64,000 nucleotides of DNA from CAZAQS01 sp964486825 (lineage in GTDB: Bacteria > Chloroflexota > Anaerolineae > Anaerolineales > UBA4823), in the NCBI GenBank assembly GCA_964486825.1, contig CAZAQS010000001.1, positions 1 through 64,000 on the forward strand. The letters run 5' to 3'. Positions 26,312 through 35,868 of this stretch are shown here, piece by piece; position 1 is the first letter of the stretch, and each line of letters starts with the position of its first letter. Under the pieces are notes generated by a model. It searched no databases, was not told the DNA's origin, and worked only from the letters and a program-made list of their open reading frames with translations. The position numbers were made by a program, and so were the translations under genes.

Positions 26312-27787
26312 CTAAAACTTGCGCGACCAATCCTTCAGCCAGCGCTCGATGACAACTTTCGTCTGGGTGTAGAATTCCACCGCGTGTTGGCTCTGCCCGT
26401 GCAAGGTCCCGAAGAAGCTTTCCTTCCAACCACTGAAAGGGAAGAAAGCCATAGGAGCAGCTACACCGATATTAATCCCGATATTGCCGGCCTGGGCTTC
26501 GTAACGGAACTTGCGCGCTGCCGCACCACTGCTCGTAAACAGGCAGGCCATATTCCCATATTTGCCACTGTTCACCAACCGGATGGCCTCATCCACGCTC
26601 TCCACGTGCATCATGCCCAATACCGGACCAAACACTTCCGTGTGGGCAAATTCACTTTCCGGGTGGACGTCCTGAAGGATGGTGGGACGGATGAAATAAC
26701 CGGATTCATAGCCCTCGATGACTGCCCGGCGACCGTCCACAACCAGTTCTGCCCCATCCTGGACGCCTTTCTGAACCAAGCTCTCGATCCGATTTTTGCT
26801 CTTGTTCGTAATCACCGGACCCATCTCAACTTTTTCATCCAGGCCATTCCCAACCACCCTGGAAGCGGCTAAATCAGCGATCGATTCCGTAAACGTGCGT
26901 CGTGCATCCCCGACTGTGATCGCCATCGCAGCCGCCAGGCAGCGTTGACCTGCATTCCCGAAGGCGCTGTCTGCCATGATCGTGCTGGTCAATTCCATGT
27001 CCGCATCCGGGAGGATGACGACCGGGTTCTTAGCGCCTCCCTGGGCCTGGACACGTTTCCCACTGGCCGAAGCTCGCGAATAAATATGCCTGGCGACTGG
27101 GGTGGAGCCCACGAAACTAACCGCCTGGATACCAGGGTGGTCAAGGATAGCATTAACCGTGTCTGGACCCCCATTGACCATGTTTACGACCCCCTTAGGA
27201 AAGCCAACCTCTTCCAGCAGCCGGAATACCTTCTGCAAGGTGATGGGGGTCCTCTCGGAGGGCTTTACGATGACCGTATTGCCGCAGGCCAACGCGTAAG
27301 GAAGGAACCAGAAGGGGATCATTCCTGGGAAGTTAAAGGGAGCGATAATCGCACATATGCCAACCGGTTGCCGGATCATATACTCGTCGACGCCCCTGGC
27401 AATATCCTCCAGGATGCCCCCCTGCATCATGGTAGGGATCCCACACGCCACCTCCACATTTTCGATTGCGCGGCGGATTTCACCACGCGCCTCCTTGATC
27501 GTCTTGCCGTTCTCCATCGTGACGGTGCGCGACAGGTCTTCGAAATGAATTTCCAACAGGTTCTTCAGCTTAAATAGGTATTGTATTCTGTCCGGAGCCG
27601 GGGTCCTTCGCCAGCCATCAAACGCGGCTTGTGAGGCCTGTACTGCCCTGTCCACTTCAAGTGGGGAAGAAAGCGGGACTTCGGCCAAAACAAAGCCGCT
27701 GGCCGGGTTGATCACTTCTAGGGTTTCACCGGCGCTGGTCCGCCATTCCCCGTCAACATAGTTCAATAATGCTTCGTTCTTTGCCAT
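26312..27787 (-). CDS. iolA: CoA-acylating (methyl)malonate-semialdehyde dehydrogenase
   Basis: 491 residues. An aldehyde dehydrogenase of the MmsA/IolA branch: the region ICAIIAPFNFPGMIPFWFLP, the glycine motif VSFVGSTPVARHIYSRA and the catalytic cysteine in GNAGQRCLAAAM. The end, GIGVAAPMAFFPFSGWKES-like, is also typical (here INIGVAAPMAFFPFSGWKES). The enzyme turns malonate semialdehyde, the last product of inositol breakdown, into acetyl-CoA and CO2, and often also acts on methylmalonate semialdehyde from valine. It sits between the two iolG copies and iolE, with short gaps. Confidence 0.92.
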   Translation of the reverse strand: MAKNEALLNYVDGEWRTSAGETLEVINPASGFVLAEVPLSSPLEVDRAVQASQAAFDGWRRTPAPDRIQYLFKLKNLLEIHFEDLSRTVTMENGKTIKEARGEIRRAIENVEVACGIPTMMQGGILEDIARGVDEYMIRQPVGICAIIAPFNFPGMIPFWFLPYALACGNTVIVKPSERTPITLQKVFRLLEEVGFPKGVVNMVNGGPDTVNAILDHPGIQAVSFVGSTPVARHIYSRASASGKRVQAQGGAKNPVVILPDADMELTSTIMADSAFGNAGQRCLAAAMAITVGDARRTFTESIADLAASRVVGNGLDEKVEMGPVITNKSKNRIESLVQKGVQDGAELVVDGRRAVIEGYESGYFIRPTILQDVHPESEFAHTEVFGPVLGMMHVESVDEAIRLVNSGKYGNMACLFTSSGAAARKFRYEAQAGNIGINIGVAAPMAFFPFSGWKESFFGTLHGQSQHAVEFYTQTKVVIERWLKDWSRKF

Positions 27788-27854
27788 GATTTACGTCCTT
27801 TTTGTAACTTGAGATCCACCAAGACTGATGAATGGAAATGATATTAATGGAAGG

Positions 27855-28868
27855 TCAAACCGCCTCGTGCACCCAAACAGGTCGCTCTTCATCCAGGGAG
27901 ATCGTCGCCGCAATACCGATGGCGGTTGCCGCCCTGGCATCCAGTCCTGAGACCCTTGGCTCCCGGTCTTCCTGGATGCATGTCACAAAATCTGCAATCT
28001 CTGCTGCGTAGGCTTCTCCAAAGCGTTCCATGAAATATGGCACCGTATCGTGAATGACTCCAGCCCGGGTCATCACCAGGGTAGCCGTTTGTTGCATCTT
28101 CCCGATCAGCAAGCCTCCCTCGGAGCCGAGCACCTCACTGCGAATATCGTAACCGTACACCGCGTTGCGACTTACGTCAACATTCCCGATGGCTCCATTT
28201 GCGAACTTGAGGTTCACCACCGCGTTATCGATATCCCCGACCTCGCTCAGTTGCGGGAACACCAGGCAACCGCCCTCGCTGTATACCCGCTCGACCTCGC
28301 TGCCCATCAACCAGCGAGCGGCATCGAAATCATGTATACCCATATCCAGGATCAAGCCGCCGCTGCTCTCACGACGGGCAAACTCAAGGCTTGGACACCT
28401 CGGATCCCGACCGGTTGACTTGAACATGACCGGGGTTCCAATCACTCCGGCCTCGATCTGCTGTTTTGCCATCATATAAGCCGGGTCGTAGCGACGCATA
28501 AAACCTACCTGAAGGCGGACGCCGGCCGCTTGCGCCGCCTGGATGGCTTCATCGCAGCCCTCCAGCGTCATCGCCAGGGGTTTCTCACAAAAGATTTGCT
28601 TGCCGGCTGCAGCAGCGGCTTTGACCACTTCAACATGACTCTTGGTAGGCGAGGCGATCACGACTGCCTGGATATCGTCCCTTTCCAACAGCTCCAGGTA
28701 ATTGCGATAACCGGCCTTAGCGCCATAGCGCTCAACTACCTCCTGCACAGTGCTCTCGCTCAAATCTGCCACTGCTGCTAATTCAGCTTGTGGGACATTG
28801 AAAGCCAGGGTATGCGCAAAGACCCTACCCATCCTGCCTGCTCCGATCAGCCCAATCTGAACGCTCAT
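27855..28868 (-). CDS. iolG: Inositol 2-dehydrogenase, Gfo/Idh/MocA family (copy 2)
   Basis: 337 residues from the ATG at 28868, chosen because GAGGAGG lies 6 nt upstream; the longer reading from 28883 would begin inside this site. The Rossmann motif is GLIGAGRMGRVFAHTL, the lysine motif EKPLAMTLEGC, and the catalytic region GGLILDMGIHDFDAARWLM. The protein is clearly related to copy 1 but has diverged well beyond a recent duplication. It probably oxidises myo-inositol or another isomer such as scyllo- or D-chiro-inositol. Confidence 0.87.
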   Translation of the reverse strand: MSVQIGLIGAGRMGRVFAHTLAFNVPQAELAAVADLSESTVQEVVERYGAKAGYRNYLELLERDDIQAVVIASPTKSHVEVVKAAAAAGKQIFCEKPLAMTLEGCDEAIQAAQAAGVRLQVGFMRRYDPAYMMAKQQIEAGVIGTPVMFKSTGRDPRCPSLEFARRESSGGLILDMGIHDFDAARWLMGSEVERVYSEGGCLVFPQLSEVGDIDNAVVNLKFANGAIGNVDVSRNAVYGYDIRSEVLGSEGGLLIGKMQQTATLVMTRAGVIHDTVPYFMERFGEAYAAEIADFVTCIQEDREPRVSGLDARAATAIGIAATISLDEERPVWVHEAV

Positions 28869-28907
28869 TGGAGTCCTCCTCAAAAAACGGCTACCGTGCT
28901 CTATCGG

Positions 28908-30770
28908 CTACAGGAAATAACGCTCTTTTTTCAGCGCTTCCTCGTACTGTTTGCGCGCCTCTCGGACGCTCTCCATCTCCGAAACCTCCGCCACCGCTAC
29001 ATCCCACCACGATTCGTACCCGGGGACGCGCTGCTCGAGGTCAGTCTCCACTACAATAACCGTCGTCTGTGTCTCCTGCGCTGCAGCCTTCAGTGCTTCC
29101 TGCAGTGAAACGATATCCTTTGCTTCGTAAACACAGGCGCCCAGGCTGCGAGCGTTGGCTGCATAATCAACTTCCAGACGCTCCCCCTCCAACATGCCGG
29201 TCTCCGGGTCCCGGTAGAGGTAACGTGTCCCGAACCTCTCGCTACCAACCGACTCTGACAGGCCGCCAATGCTGGCATAGCCGTAATTATTGAGCAAGAT
29301 GATATTGAGCTTATAGCCTTCCTGAATGGAGGTGACGATATCCGAGGAAAGCATCAAATAGGAGCCGTCCCCAACCATCACGTAGATTTCTCGCCCGGGA
29401 GCGGCCATTTTGACGCCCAGTCCACCGGCGATCTCGTAACCCATGCAGGAATATCCGTACTCCATATGGTAGCCTTTGGGATCCCGCGTCCGCCACAGCT
29501 TATGCAGGTCACCGGGCAGGCTGCCAGCCGCACAAACCAGCACGTCCTGGGACTCAGAGGCCTGGTTCACAGCTCCCACCACCTCCCCCTGGCTAACCGG
29601 CGGGCCATGTCGCAAGTTGTAGATCCGCTCTACCTCGGCATCCCATTCCCGATTGAACTGCGCTGCTCTCTCCCGGTACTCGTCCTGGGTGTCATAGCCT
29701 TTCAATGCAACCCGCAACTCTTCCAATATAACCCGTGCATCACCCACCAGGGGAAGCGCGTAGTGCTTGTAAGCATCAAATTCTGTCACATTGATATTGA
29801 TAAAACGAACCTGCGGGTTTTGGAAGGCGGTCTTGGAAGCGGTAGTGAAATCGCTGTAGCGCGTACCAACACCGATCACCAGGTCCGCCTCGCGTGCCAT
29901 GATATTCGCCCCCGGTGTACCGGTCACCCCTATCGCCCCCAACGCCAGGGGATGGTCGTATTTCATTGAGCCCTTTCCGGCCTGCGTTTCTCCTACCGGG
30001 ATACCTGTCTGGTCGGTGAATGCCAGCAAGGCCTGGGTGGCTTCACTATAGATTACCCCGCCTCCTGCTACGATGATGGGTTTCGTGCTGGAGCGAATCC
30101 ATTCGGCCGCTCGTTTCAGCAGCTCAATATCCGGCCTAGGACGCGGGATGGTCCAGATGCGTTTCTCGAACAGCTCGTCCGGGTAATCGTAAGCTTCTGT
30201 CTGCACGTCTTGAGGCAAAGCCAGGGTTACCGCGCCTGTTTCAGCAGGTGAGGTTAAAATGCGCATTGCCTCCGGCAGCGCGGTGATGACTTGCTCGGGA
30301 CGGTTAATGCGGTCCCAATATCGGGAGATGGGCTTAAAGCAATCATTCACCGAGATATCCTGGGAAGAAGGACTCTCCAACTGCTGTAGGACCGGAGCAA
30401 CGTTCCGCCGGGCAAAGATATCACCAGGCAGAAGCAGCACAGGCACCCGGTTAATGGTAGCACCCGCGGCAGCTGTGATCATATTCGTCGCCCCTGGTCC
30501 GATCGAAGAAGTGCAGACCATTGCACGCTTGCGGTTGCTCATCTTGGCGAAGGCAGCCGCAATATGTACCATGGCCTGCTCATTGCGGGTCTGGTAATAG
30601 CGAAAATCAGGGTTCTGCTGAAGGGCTTGCCCGATCCCGGCTACGATCCCGTGCCCGAAAATTCCGAAAACGCCGGCGAAGAATTTCTCCTGGTTTCCGT
30701 CCCGTTCCACGTATTGGTTCTTCAGGAAGGCGATCACTGCCTGCGCCATGGTCAAACGAGTTGTTTTCAT
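28908..30770 (-). CDS. iolD: 3D-(3,5/4)-trihydroxycyclohexane-1,2-dione hydrolase IolD
   Basis: 620 residues, with GGAGAGAACG before the ATG. A thiamine-diphosphate enzyme: the N-terminal PYR domain has the cofactor-activating glutamate in YYQTRNEQAMVHIAAAFAK, and the C-terminal PP domain has the Mg/ThDP motif GDGSYLMLSSDIVTSIQEG...LLNNYGYASIG. The long insertion typical of IolD is present. The enzyme opens the six-membered ring to give 5-deoxy-D-glucuronate. This is the most specific marker that the cluster breaks down inositol. Confidence 0.94.
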   Translation of the reverse strand: MKTTRLTMAQAVIAFLKNQYVERDGNQEKFFAGVFGIFGHGIVAGIGQALQQNPDFRYYQTRNEQAMVHIAAAFAKMSNRKRAMVCTSSIGPGATNMITAAAGATINRVPVLLLPGDIFARRNVAPVLQQLESPSSQDISVNDCFKPISRYWDRINRPEQVITALPEAMRILTSPAETGAVTLALPQDVQTEAYDYPDELFEKRIWTIPRPRPDIELLKRAAEWIRSSTKPIIVAGGGVIYSEATQALLAFTDQTGIPVGETQAGKGSMKYDHPLALGAIGVTGTPGANIMAREADLVIGVGTRYSDFTTASKTAFQNPQVRFININVTEFDAYKHYALPLVGDARVILEELRVALKGYDTQDEYRERAAQFNREWDAEVERIYNLRHGPPVSQGEVVGAVNQASESQDVLVCAAGSLPGDLHKLWRTRDPKGYHMEYGYSCMGYEIAGGLGVKMAAPGREIYVMVGDGSYLMLSSDIVTSIQEGYKLNIILLNNYGYASIGGLSESVGSERFGTRYLYRDPETGMLEGERLEVDYAANARSLGACVYEAKDIVSLQEALKAAAQETQTTVIVVETDLEQRVPGYESWWDVAVAEVSEMESVREARKQYEEALKKERYFL

Positions 30771-30806
30771 TCGTTCTCTCCAATCATTTTTCGCGACCTT
30801 TGACCA

Positions 30807-31577
30807 TCAAGATATGCGCTTACCCGTGATCAGGTCTGCGATATCCTCCTGGGTAAGCTCGCCTTTATGGTATGTACCGACATTCTGTCCCTGTCGAATG
30901 ATGGTATAGCTGTCGGCGACCATATACACATGGTTGACATTGTGGGTGATAAAGATCACCGCCAGGCCCCGCTGGCGAGCATTTTCGATATAACTCAAAA
31001 CCTTGCGCGTCTCTCCTACTGAAAGAGCAGAAGTAGGTTCATCCAGGATGAGCACTTTTGCACCAAAGTGGACACCCCTGCCGATAGCGATGGACTGGCG
31101 CTCACCACCTGAAAGGCTGCCCACGCGTTCAGAGGCCGAGCGGACCTCGATGCCGATATCGGCGAGCGATCTCCGGCATTGCTCGTTCATCTCCTTGATA
31201 TCCAGCCAGCTTAACGGTCCCAGCTTTTTGACCAGCTCTCTTCCCAAAAAGAAATTCCGTGAAATGCTCATCAGGTTCACCAGGGCCAGGTCCTGGTAAA
31301 CGGTTTCGATGCCGATGGCGCGTGCATCCCTGGGAGAATTGATCTGGATCGGCTTTCCTTCAAAATATATGGTCCCGCGCGTGGGAGGGTAGACGCCCGT
31401 CAATACTTTAATCAGCGTGGACTTGCCAGCCCCGTTATCCCCTAACAATGCCCGCACCTCACCTGCATCCACTTCAAAATCCACGCCTTTCAAGGCCGTT
31501 ATCGTCCCAAACTGCTTCACAATCTGAACCATCTTGACCATGGGCGTCTCCCTGCCAGGATTGGATAAATCCGCCAT
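30807..31577 (-). CDS. Sugar ABC importer ATPase, single-domain (FrcA-like)
   Basis: 256 residues from the ATG at 31577, with AGGAG 8 nt before it. Walker A is LLGDNGAGKSTLIK, signature SLSGGERQSIAIGRG and Walker B VLILDEPTSALS. The wording is that of the CUT2 (ribose/inositol) subfamily, but here it is one ATPase domain where RbsA-type proteins have two fused (about 500 residues), so it should work as a homodimer, as in FrcA-type importers. It belongs with the two permeases (31620 and 34782) and the double binding protein (32695). Confidence 0.9.
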   Translation of the reverse strand: MADLSNPGRETPMVKMVQIVKQFGTITALKGVDFEVDAGEVRALLGDNGAGKSTLIKVLTGVYPPTRGTIYFEGKPIQINSPRDARAIGIETVYQDLALVNLMSISRNFFLGRELVKKLGPLSWLDIKEMNEQCRRSLADIGIEVRSASERVGSLSGGERQSIAIGRGVHFGAKVLILDEPTSALSVGETRKVLSYIENARQRGLAVIFITHNVNHVYMVADSYTIIRQGQNVGTYHKGELTQEDIADLITGKRIS

Positions 31578-31619
31578 TTTCACTCTCCTCATAGCGCTTG
31601 TCTAGCGCCAGCGCCCCGG

Positions 31620-32621
31620 TTAGCGCCGCTCACGAAGCCATTTATTTAAAATTACCGCTGCAATGATCGTTACACCCACGATTGCTTCAAAATTATCCGC
31701 CGGTATAAAGGGGATGTTCAGGAGAACGACACCCGTACGCAAAGTGCTGATTAATAAGACCCCGATCAGGGCTCCCCAAATGCTGCCCATACCACCCTGC
31801 AGGAGCGTGCCTCCCACCACAGCTGCCGCAATCGCGCTCAGCTCTATCCCGGCTCCCGATGCGACCCGGATGGTCGTAAATTGGCTGAACAGCAGGACGC
31901 CAGCAAAGCCAGCCAGAGCTCCTGAAATCACAAAAGCGAATACCTTGGTCCGTTTTACGTTGACGCCCTGCACCATGGCTGCCCCCGGATTACCTCCAAC
32001 AGCAAAAATATGGTTCCCAAACCGGGTGCGCGTCAGCAAGTACTGGCAAAAGATAGCCAGGCCGATCAACCAAAGTGCAGCAGTGCGGAAATTTGCGCCG
32101 GTCCATAGGTCGTTGACCACGTCCAAACGCCCATTGAAGACGTTAAAGATGGGGTATTTCTCTACGATCTGTAACAGCGCCCCTCCTGAAACCACCCAAA
32201 CCAATCCCCTGTAGATATATCGGGTTCCCAAGGTAACGATAAATGAAGGAATATTGGTACTAATCAAGATCAAACCGTTGACCGCTCCCAATATGCCTGG
32301 AACCAGGATAGCGAGCAATACACCTAGATAAGGATTTCCATTCTCGACGTTCATGGCAAACAGATATCCCCCCATGGCTACCAGCGCGCCTACGGACAGG
32401 TCAAATTCTCCCGAGATCATCAATAAAGTAATGCCAATTGTGACAACACCCGTCAGTGTAGCAGCATTGATAATGCCAGAAATAGACCGGACGGTGAGGA
32501 AATTATTCACGAAAATTGCGAACAGGACAATGACGATCAGGATCGTAGCTATGGGACCCGCAATAGTCGATTCAGCAAAAAGGCTGCGCAGGTTCTTCTG
32601 CCATGTAACGGTCGAATTCAT
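31620..32621 (-). CDS. Sugar ABC importer permease (RbsC-like), copy B
   Basis: 333 residues from the ATG at 32621, chosen because GGAG lies 7-8 nt upstream; an upstream in-frame ATG at 32645 lies right behind a strong hairpin and lacks a ribosome site. Multiple hydrophobic helices and the RbsC/BPD_transp_2 motifs ISGEFDLSVGALVAMGGYLF and NVKRTKVFAFVISGALAGFAG are seen. It imports a sugar or polyol, probably inositol. It resembles the other permease at 34782-35783, so the importer could use a heterodimer or two alternative channels. Confidence 0.88.
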   Translation of the reverse strand: MNSTVTWQKNLRSLFAESTIAGPIATILIVIVLFAIFVNNFLTVRSISGIINAATLTGVVTIGITLLMISGEFDLSVGALVAMGGYLFAMNVENGNPYLGVLLAILVPGILGAVNGLILISTNIPSFIVTLGTRYIYRGLVWVVSGGALLQIVEKYPIFNVFNGRLDVVNDLWTGANFRTAALWLIGLAIFCQYLLTRTRFGNHIFAVGGNPGAAMVQGVNVKRTKVFAFVISGALAGFAGVLLFSQFTTIRVASGAGIELSAIAAAVVGGTLLQGGMGSIWGALIGVLLISTLRTGVVLLNIPFIPADNFEAIVGVTIIAAVILNKWLRERR

Positions 32622-32647
32622 ACCTAAACTCCAGGCTGTACTCATGC

Positions 32648-32679
32648 CCGGAATGGGCTGACCTTTCAGCCCATTCCGG
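32648..32679 (-). terminator. Hairpin between the double binding protein and permease B
   Basis: A perfect 14-bp inverted repeat (32648-32661 and 32666-32679) with a 4-nt loop, 15 bp after the binding-protein stop and without a U-run. It probably lowers read-through or shields the 3' end of the binding-protein mRNA, giving more binding protein than permease. Confidence 0.6.
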
Positions 32680-32694
32680 CGCCCACAAAAACGT

Positions 32695-34668
32695 TTACCT
32701 GTACTGTCCAGCCAACTCCTTCACAAGCTGGACGTTGTTTATATCTACAAAGCCCGGCCCGGTGGGGGTTACTGGTAGAGCCGGGGAGATATTCTGGCGG
32801 TTGTAAAGGGCCAAAGCCATCACCGCGCCATAGCCTTGTAAGAATGGCTGCTGGTCAATAGCGAACAAGGTGGTACCATTTTCCAGGTTAGCCACCACTT
32901 CCGGGGTGACATCGAAGGTGCCGTGCACCACATCCCCGGCAGAAAGCCCGGCTGCATCCATGAAGGCATAGAAGGGGTTAGCCCCCGTCGGTCCCAGGGT
33001 CATGAAGGCGTTCACATCCGGATTGGCAGTGTAGTAATCATCGATGGTGGTCTGTGAAGCTGCCGGGTCAGAAGAGATCGCCAGTACTTCGGCTGTGAAG
33101 CCGTTCTCCGCAAAGGCATCCGTGAAGCCCCGGCAGCGTGCATCCAGGCCAACGTGCCCGACCTGGTGGTTGATGCACACACCAACTTCGCCGCCCGCAT
33201 CGACCATACGCAAGCCGCCCAGGTAGCCGCCCTGGTACTCATCTTGCCCGAGGTAGGTCAGGTAGGGGATGCCATCGTTGATCGGACCGGCTCCGGCATT
33301 GTAGGCGATCACCGGAATGCCGGCTGCGATGGCGCGGTTGATCGGCTCACGGAATAGGACCGGATCGCTCACCGTCAATGCGATGCCATCCGGCTGGGCG
33401 GCAATCGCCTGGTCGATCAATGAGGCCGTCCGCTCCAGGTTGAACTCATCAGGTCCCAGGATTGTTACATCCACATCCATATTCGCGGCAGCCTCTTGGA
33501 TGCCGTTTTCCACGACACACCAGAAGGCGTCCCAGGCGCATAGGGCGTGCTGTACCATGACGAAGTTGAGTGGCTTATCCGGTTCGACAGGCGCTCCCAC
33601 GGTCTCGGCAGTCACAAAACCGGGGCCGGTTGCCGTAACGGGCAATGCGGGCGTGATGCCATAATTGTTGGCGAGCATCAGCCACATCACCGCGCCGTAG
33701 CCCTGCAGATAAGGCTGCTGGTCGATAGCGAACAAGGTGGTCCCGTTTTCAAGATTGCCTTCCACTTCCGGGGTGACATCGAAGGTGCCGTGCACCACAT
33801 CCCCGGCAGAAAGCCCGGCTGCATCCATGAAGGCATAGAAGGGGTTAGCCCCCGTCGGTCCCAGGGTCATGAAGGCGTTCACATCCGGATTGGCAGTGTA
33901 GTAATCATCGATGGTGGTCTGTGAAGCTGCCGGGTCAGAAGAGATCGCCAGTACTTCGGCTGTGAAGCCGTTCTCCGCAAAGGCATCCGTGAAGCCCCGG
34001 CAGCGTGCATCCAGGCCAACGTGCCCGACCTGGTGGTTGATGCACACACCAACTTCGCCGCCCGCATCGACCATACGCAAGCCGCCCAGGTAGCCGCCCT
34101 GGTACTCATCTTGCCCGAGGTAGGTCAGGTAGGGGATGCCATCGTTGATCGGACCGGCTCCGGCATTGTAGGCGATCACCGGAATGCCGGCTGCGATGGC
34201 GCGGTTGATCGGCTCACGGAATAGGACCGGATCGCTCACCGTCAATGCGATGCCATCCGGCTGGGCGGCAATCGCCTGGTCGATCAACGAGGCCGTCCGC
34301 TCCAGGTTGAACTCATCAGGTCCCAGCACGGTTACATCGATGCCCATATCTTCCGCCGCGTCTGCGATGCCCTGTTCAACCGTACACCAGAAGGCGTCCC
34401 AGGCGCATAGGGCGTGCTGTACCATGACGAAGTTAAGCCCTTCACCTGTAGGTTGGGCTGGCGGCGCAGGTGGTTCTACTACGGGAGCCTCCGTAGGTTC
34501 TTCAACGGGCTCTTCCACAGGAGCTGGGGGCTCTGCCGGTGGGGCAGGCGGTTCTTCCTGGGGGACAGGCGTCGGTTGAGTGACCTCTGGCGTAGGACTC
34601 GGCTGGCATGCAGCCAGGACGACTGCCAGCACCAGAAGGGCTGTAAAGAGCAGGTTCAACTTTTTCAT
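32695..34668 (-). CDS. Sugar-binding lipoprotein with two tandem binding domains
   Basis: 657 residues, about twice the usual length. GGAGG precedes the ATG. The signal peptide ends in VVLAAC (C21) and a Pro/Glu-rich linker follows. Two periplasmic-binding-protein (Peripla_BP_4, ribose type) domains then run from about 74 to 355 and 363 to 657, each starting LNFVMVQHALCAWDAFW. At DNA level 33762-34326 and 32895-33459 are the same over 565 bp except for one silent base (34288 versus 33421), while the flanks of both repeats differ much more. The protein would hand sugar or inositol to the permeases on either side. A tandem duplication with recent gene conversion is the simplest explanation; an assembly error must be excluded. 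Confidence 0.87.
   Translation of the reverse strand: MKKLNLLFTALLVLAVVLAACQPSPTPEVTQPTPVPQEEPPAPPAEPPAPVEEPVEEPTEAPVVEPPAPPAQPTGEGLNFVMVQHALCAWDAFWCTVEQGIADAAEDMGIDVTVLGPDEFNLERTASLIDQAIAAQPDGIALTVSDPVLFREPINRAIAAGIPVIAYNAGAGPINDGIPYLTYLGQDEYQGGYLGGLRMVDAGGEVGVCINHQVGHVGLDARCRGFTDAFAENGFTAEVLAISSDPAASQTTIDDYYTANPDVNAFMTLGPTGANPFYAFMDAAGLSAGDVVHGTFDVTPEVEGNLENGTTLFAIDQQPYLQGYGAVMWLMLANNYGITPALPVTATGPGFVTAETVGAPVEPDKPLNFVMVQHALCAWDAFWCVVENGIQEAAANMDVDVTILGPDEFNLERTASLIDQAIAAQPDGIALTVSDPVLFREPINRAIAAGIPVIAYNAGAGPINDGIPYLTYLGQDEYQGGYLGGLRMVDAGGEVGVCINHQVGHVGLDARCRGFTDAFAENGFTAEVLAISSDPAASQTTIDDYYTANPDVNAFMTLGPTGANPFYAFMDAAGLSAGDVVHGTFDVTPEVVANLENGTTLFAIDQQPFLQGYGAVMALALYNRQNISPALPVTPTGPGFVDINNVQLVKELAGQYR
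32895..33459. repeat. 565-bp direct repeat, copy 1 (binding protein, second domain)
   Basis: Matches 33762-34326 at an offset of 867 bp with one mismatch (t at 33421 versus c at 34288). It encodes residues of about 404-591 of the double binding protein. Confidence 0.95.
33762..34326. repeat. 565-bp direct repeat, copy 2 (binding protein, first domain)
   Basis: Partner of 32895-33459. It encodes residues of about 115-302. The 867-bp offset is 289 codons, so the reading frame is kept. Confidence 0.95.
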
Positions 34669-34781
34669 CTTTTTCCTCCAAAGCTCAAAACAAGTTAGGC
34701 ATGTAGAAGTTCCAGGATTGACAGATGGAAAGCCATTTTAATGTGGAGCACCTCCTTTCACATGAACGGACATATGTACGC

Positions 34782-35783
34782 TCACTCACCGCCGCGTAGA
34801 TAGGTATTACTGATCACAGCAATAATAATGATCAAGCCAGCCACTGCCTGGAAGATTTGGATGGGGATACGCATCAAGACCAGGCCCTGTTCGAGCATTT
34901 GCAGCAAGATGATACCCACCATTGCTCCGAAAATGGTGCCAACACCCCCTTTCAAGCGGGTCCCCCCGATCACGCAAGCCGCTACTGCGATCAGCTCCAT
35001 GCCCTCCCCGCGCAGTGGATCCACGCTGGACCTGTGGGCAAACTGCATGATCCCCGCCAGCCCGGCCAAGACTGCTGCAATCATGAAGTTAGTCACTTTA
35101 ACCCGGTTAACGTTCACACCCTGGGCTAATGCAGCCTCTGGAGAACCACCGGCTGCAAATGTCCAGTTGCCGTATTTTGTGCGCATTAAAATAAAAGAGA
35201 AGATGAGGGCAATCAGCAGGAACCAAATGATCGACAGACGGAAATTAGGAACAGGGACAAACAGCTGGTTGAGAGGAGTGATAGGGCCGTTCAAGTAGTT
35301 GAAGAAGGTCAGGGCCTCACCGGTATAGGTAGCAAAATCGCCGCTCCCGATAGCTCTCACAATCCCTCGATAAGCCAGCATGGTGCCCAGGGTAGCGATA
35401 AAGGAAGGAATCCCTGAACGCGTCACGATCAATCCGTTGAGTAGCCCAAGCAGCGCGCTGACCAGGAGCGCCAGTATGGCTGCCAGAAAGGGCGCAACAC
35501 CGGCAATCAGGGAGAGCGCAAACACGTAACTAGAGACTGCGAACGTTGCGCCCACCGAAAGATCGAACTCTCCCGAGATCATCAGCATGGCCACGCCGAT
35601 AACCATAATCCCGGTGATGCTACCGAACGTGAGGATATTCGCAAAAGCAATCGGGGTGAGAAAAGTGTCTGTCGCCAGGCTGAAGAACAGGAAAACTGCC
35701 AGGAAGCTTACCAGGGCAACGACTTCCGGGATGGTAGCCAGGCGGTAGCGGAATCTCGTCCAGGTTTCTGTCATAATTGCCAT
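34782..35783 (-). CDS. Sugar ABC importer permease (RbsC-like), copy A
   Basis: 333 residues with the same helix pattern and motifs as copy B: ISGEFDLSVGATFAVSSYVF, GLLNGLIVTRSGIPSFIATLGT and NVNRVKVTNFMIAAVLAGLAG. The two permeases are related but clearly diverged. Here the permease precedes the binding-protein gene, while copy B follows it. It is separated from iolB by 85 bp. With one ATPase and a two-domain binding protein, the pair suggests a heteromeric importer or one serving two related substrates. Confidence 0.88.
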   Translation of the reverse strand: MAIMTETWTRFRYRLATIPEVVALVSFLAVFLFFSLATDTFLTPIAFANILTFGSITGIMVIGVAMLMISGEFDLSVGATFAVSSYVFALSLIAGVAPFLAAILALLVSALLGLLNGLIVTRSGIPSFIATLGTMLAYRGIVRAIGSGDFATYTGEALTFFNYLNGPITPLNQLFVPVPNFRLSIIWFLLIALIFSFILMRTKYGNWTFAAGGSPEAALAQGVNVNRVKVTNFMIAAVLAGLAGIMQFAHRSSVDPLRGEGMELIAVAACVIGGTRLKGGVGTIFGAMVGIILLQMLEQGLVLMRIPIQIFQAVAGLIIIIAVISNTYLRGGE

Positions 35784-35868
35784 ATACAGCCTCTTAATAA
35801 GCTGGTCGTTCCTGTTGAACTAGGTTTTTCGATTTCTTTGGATAAAAGCAATTCTTGTGGATGAGGGA

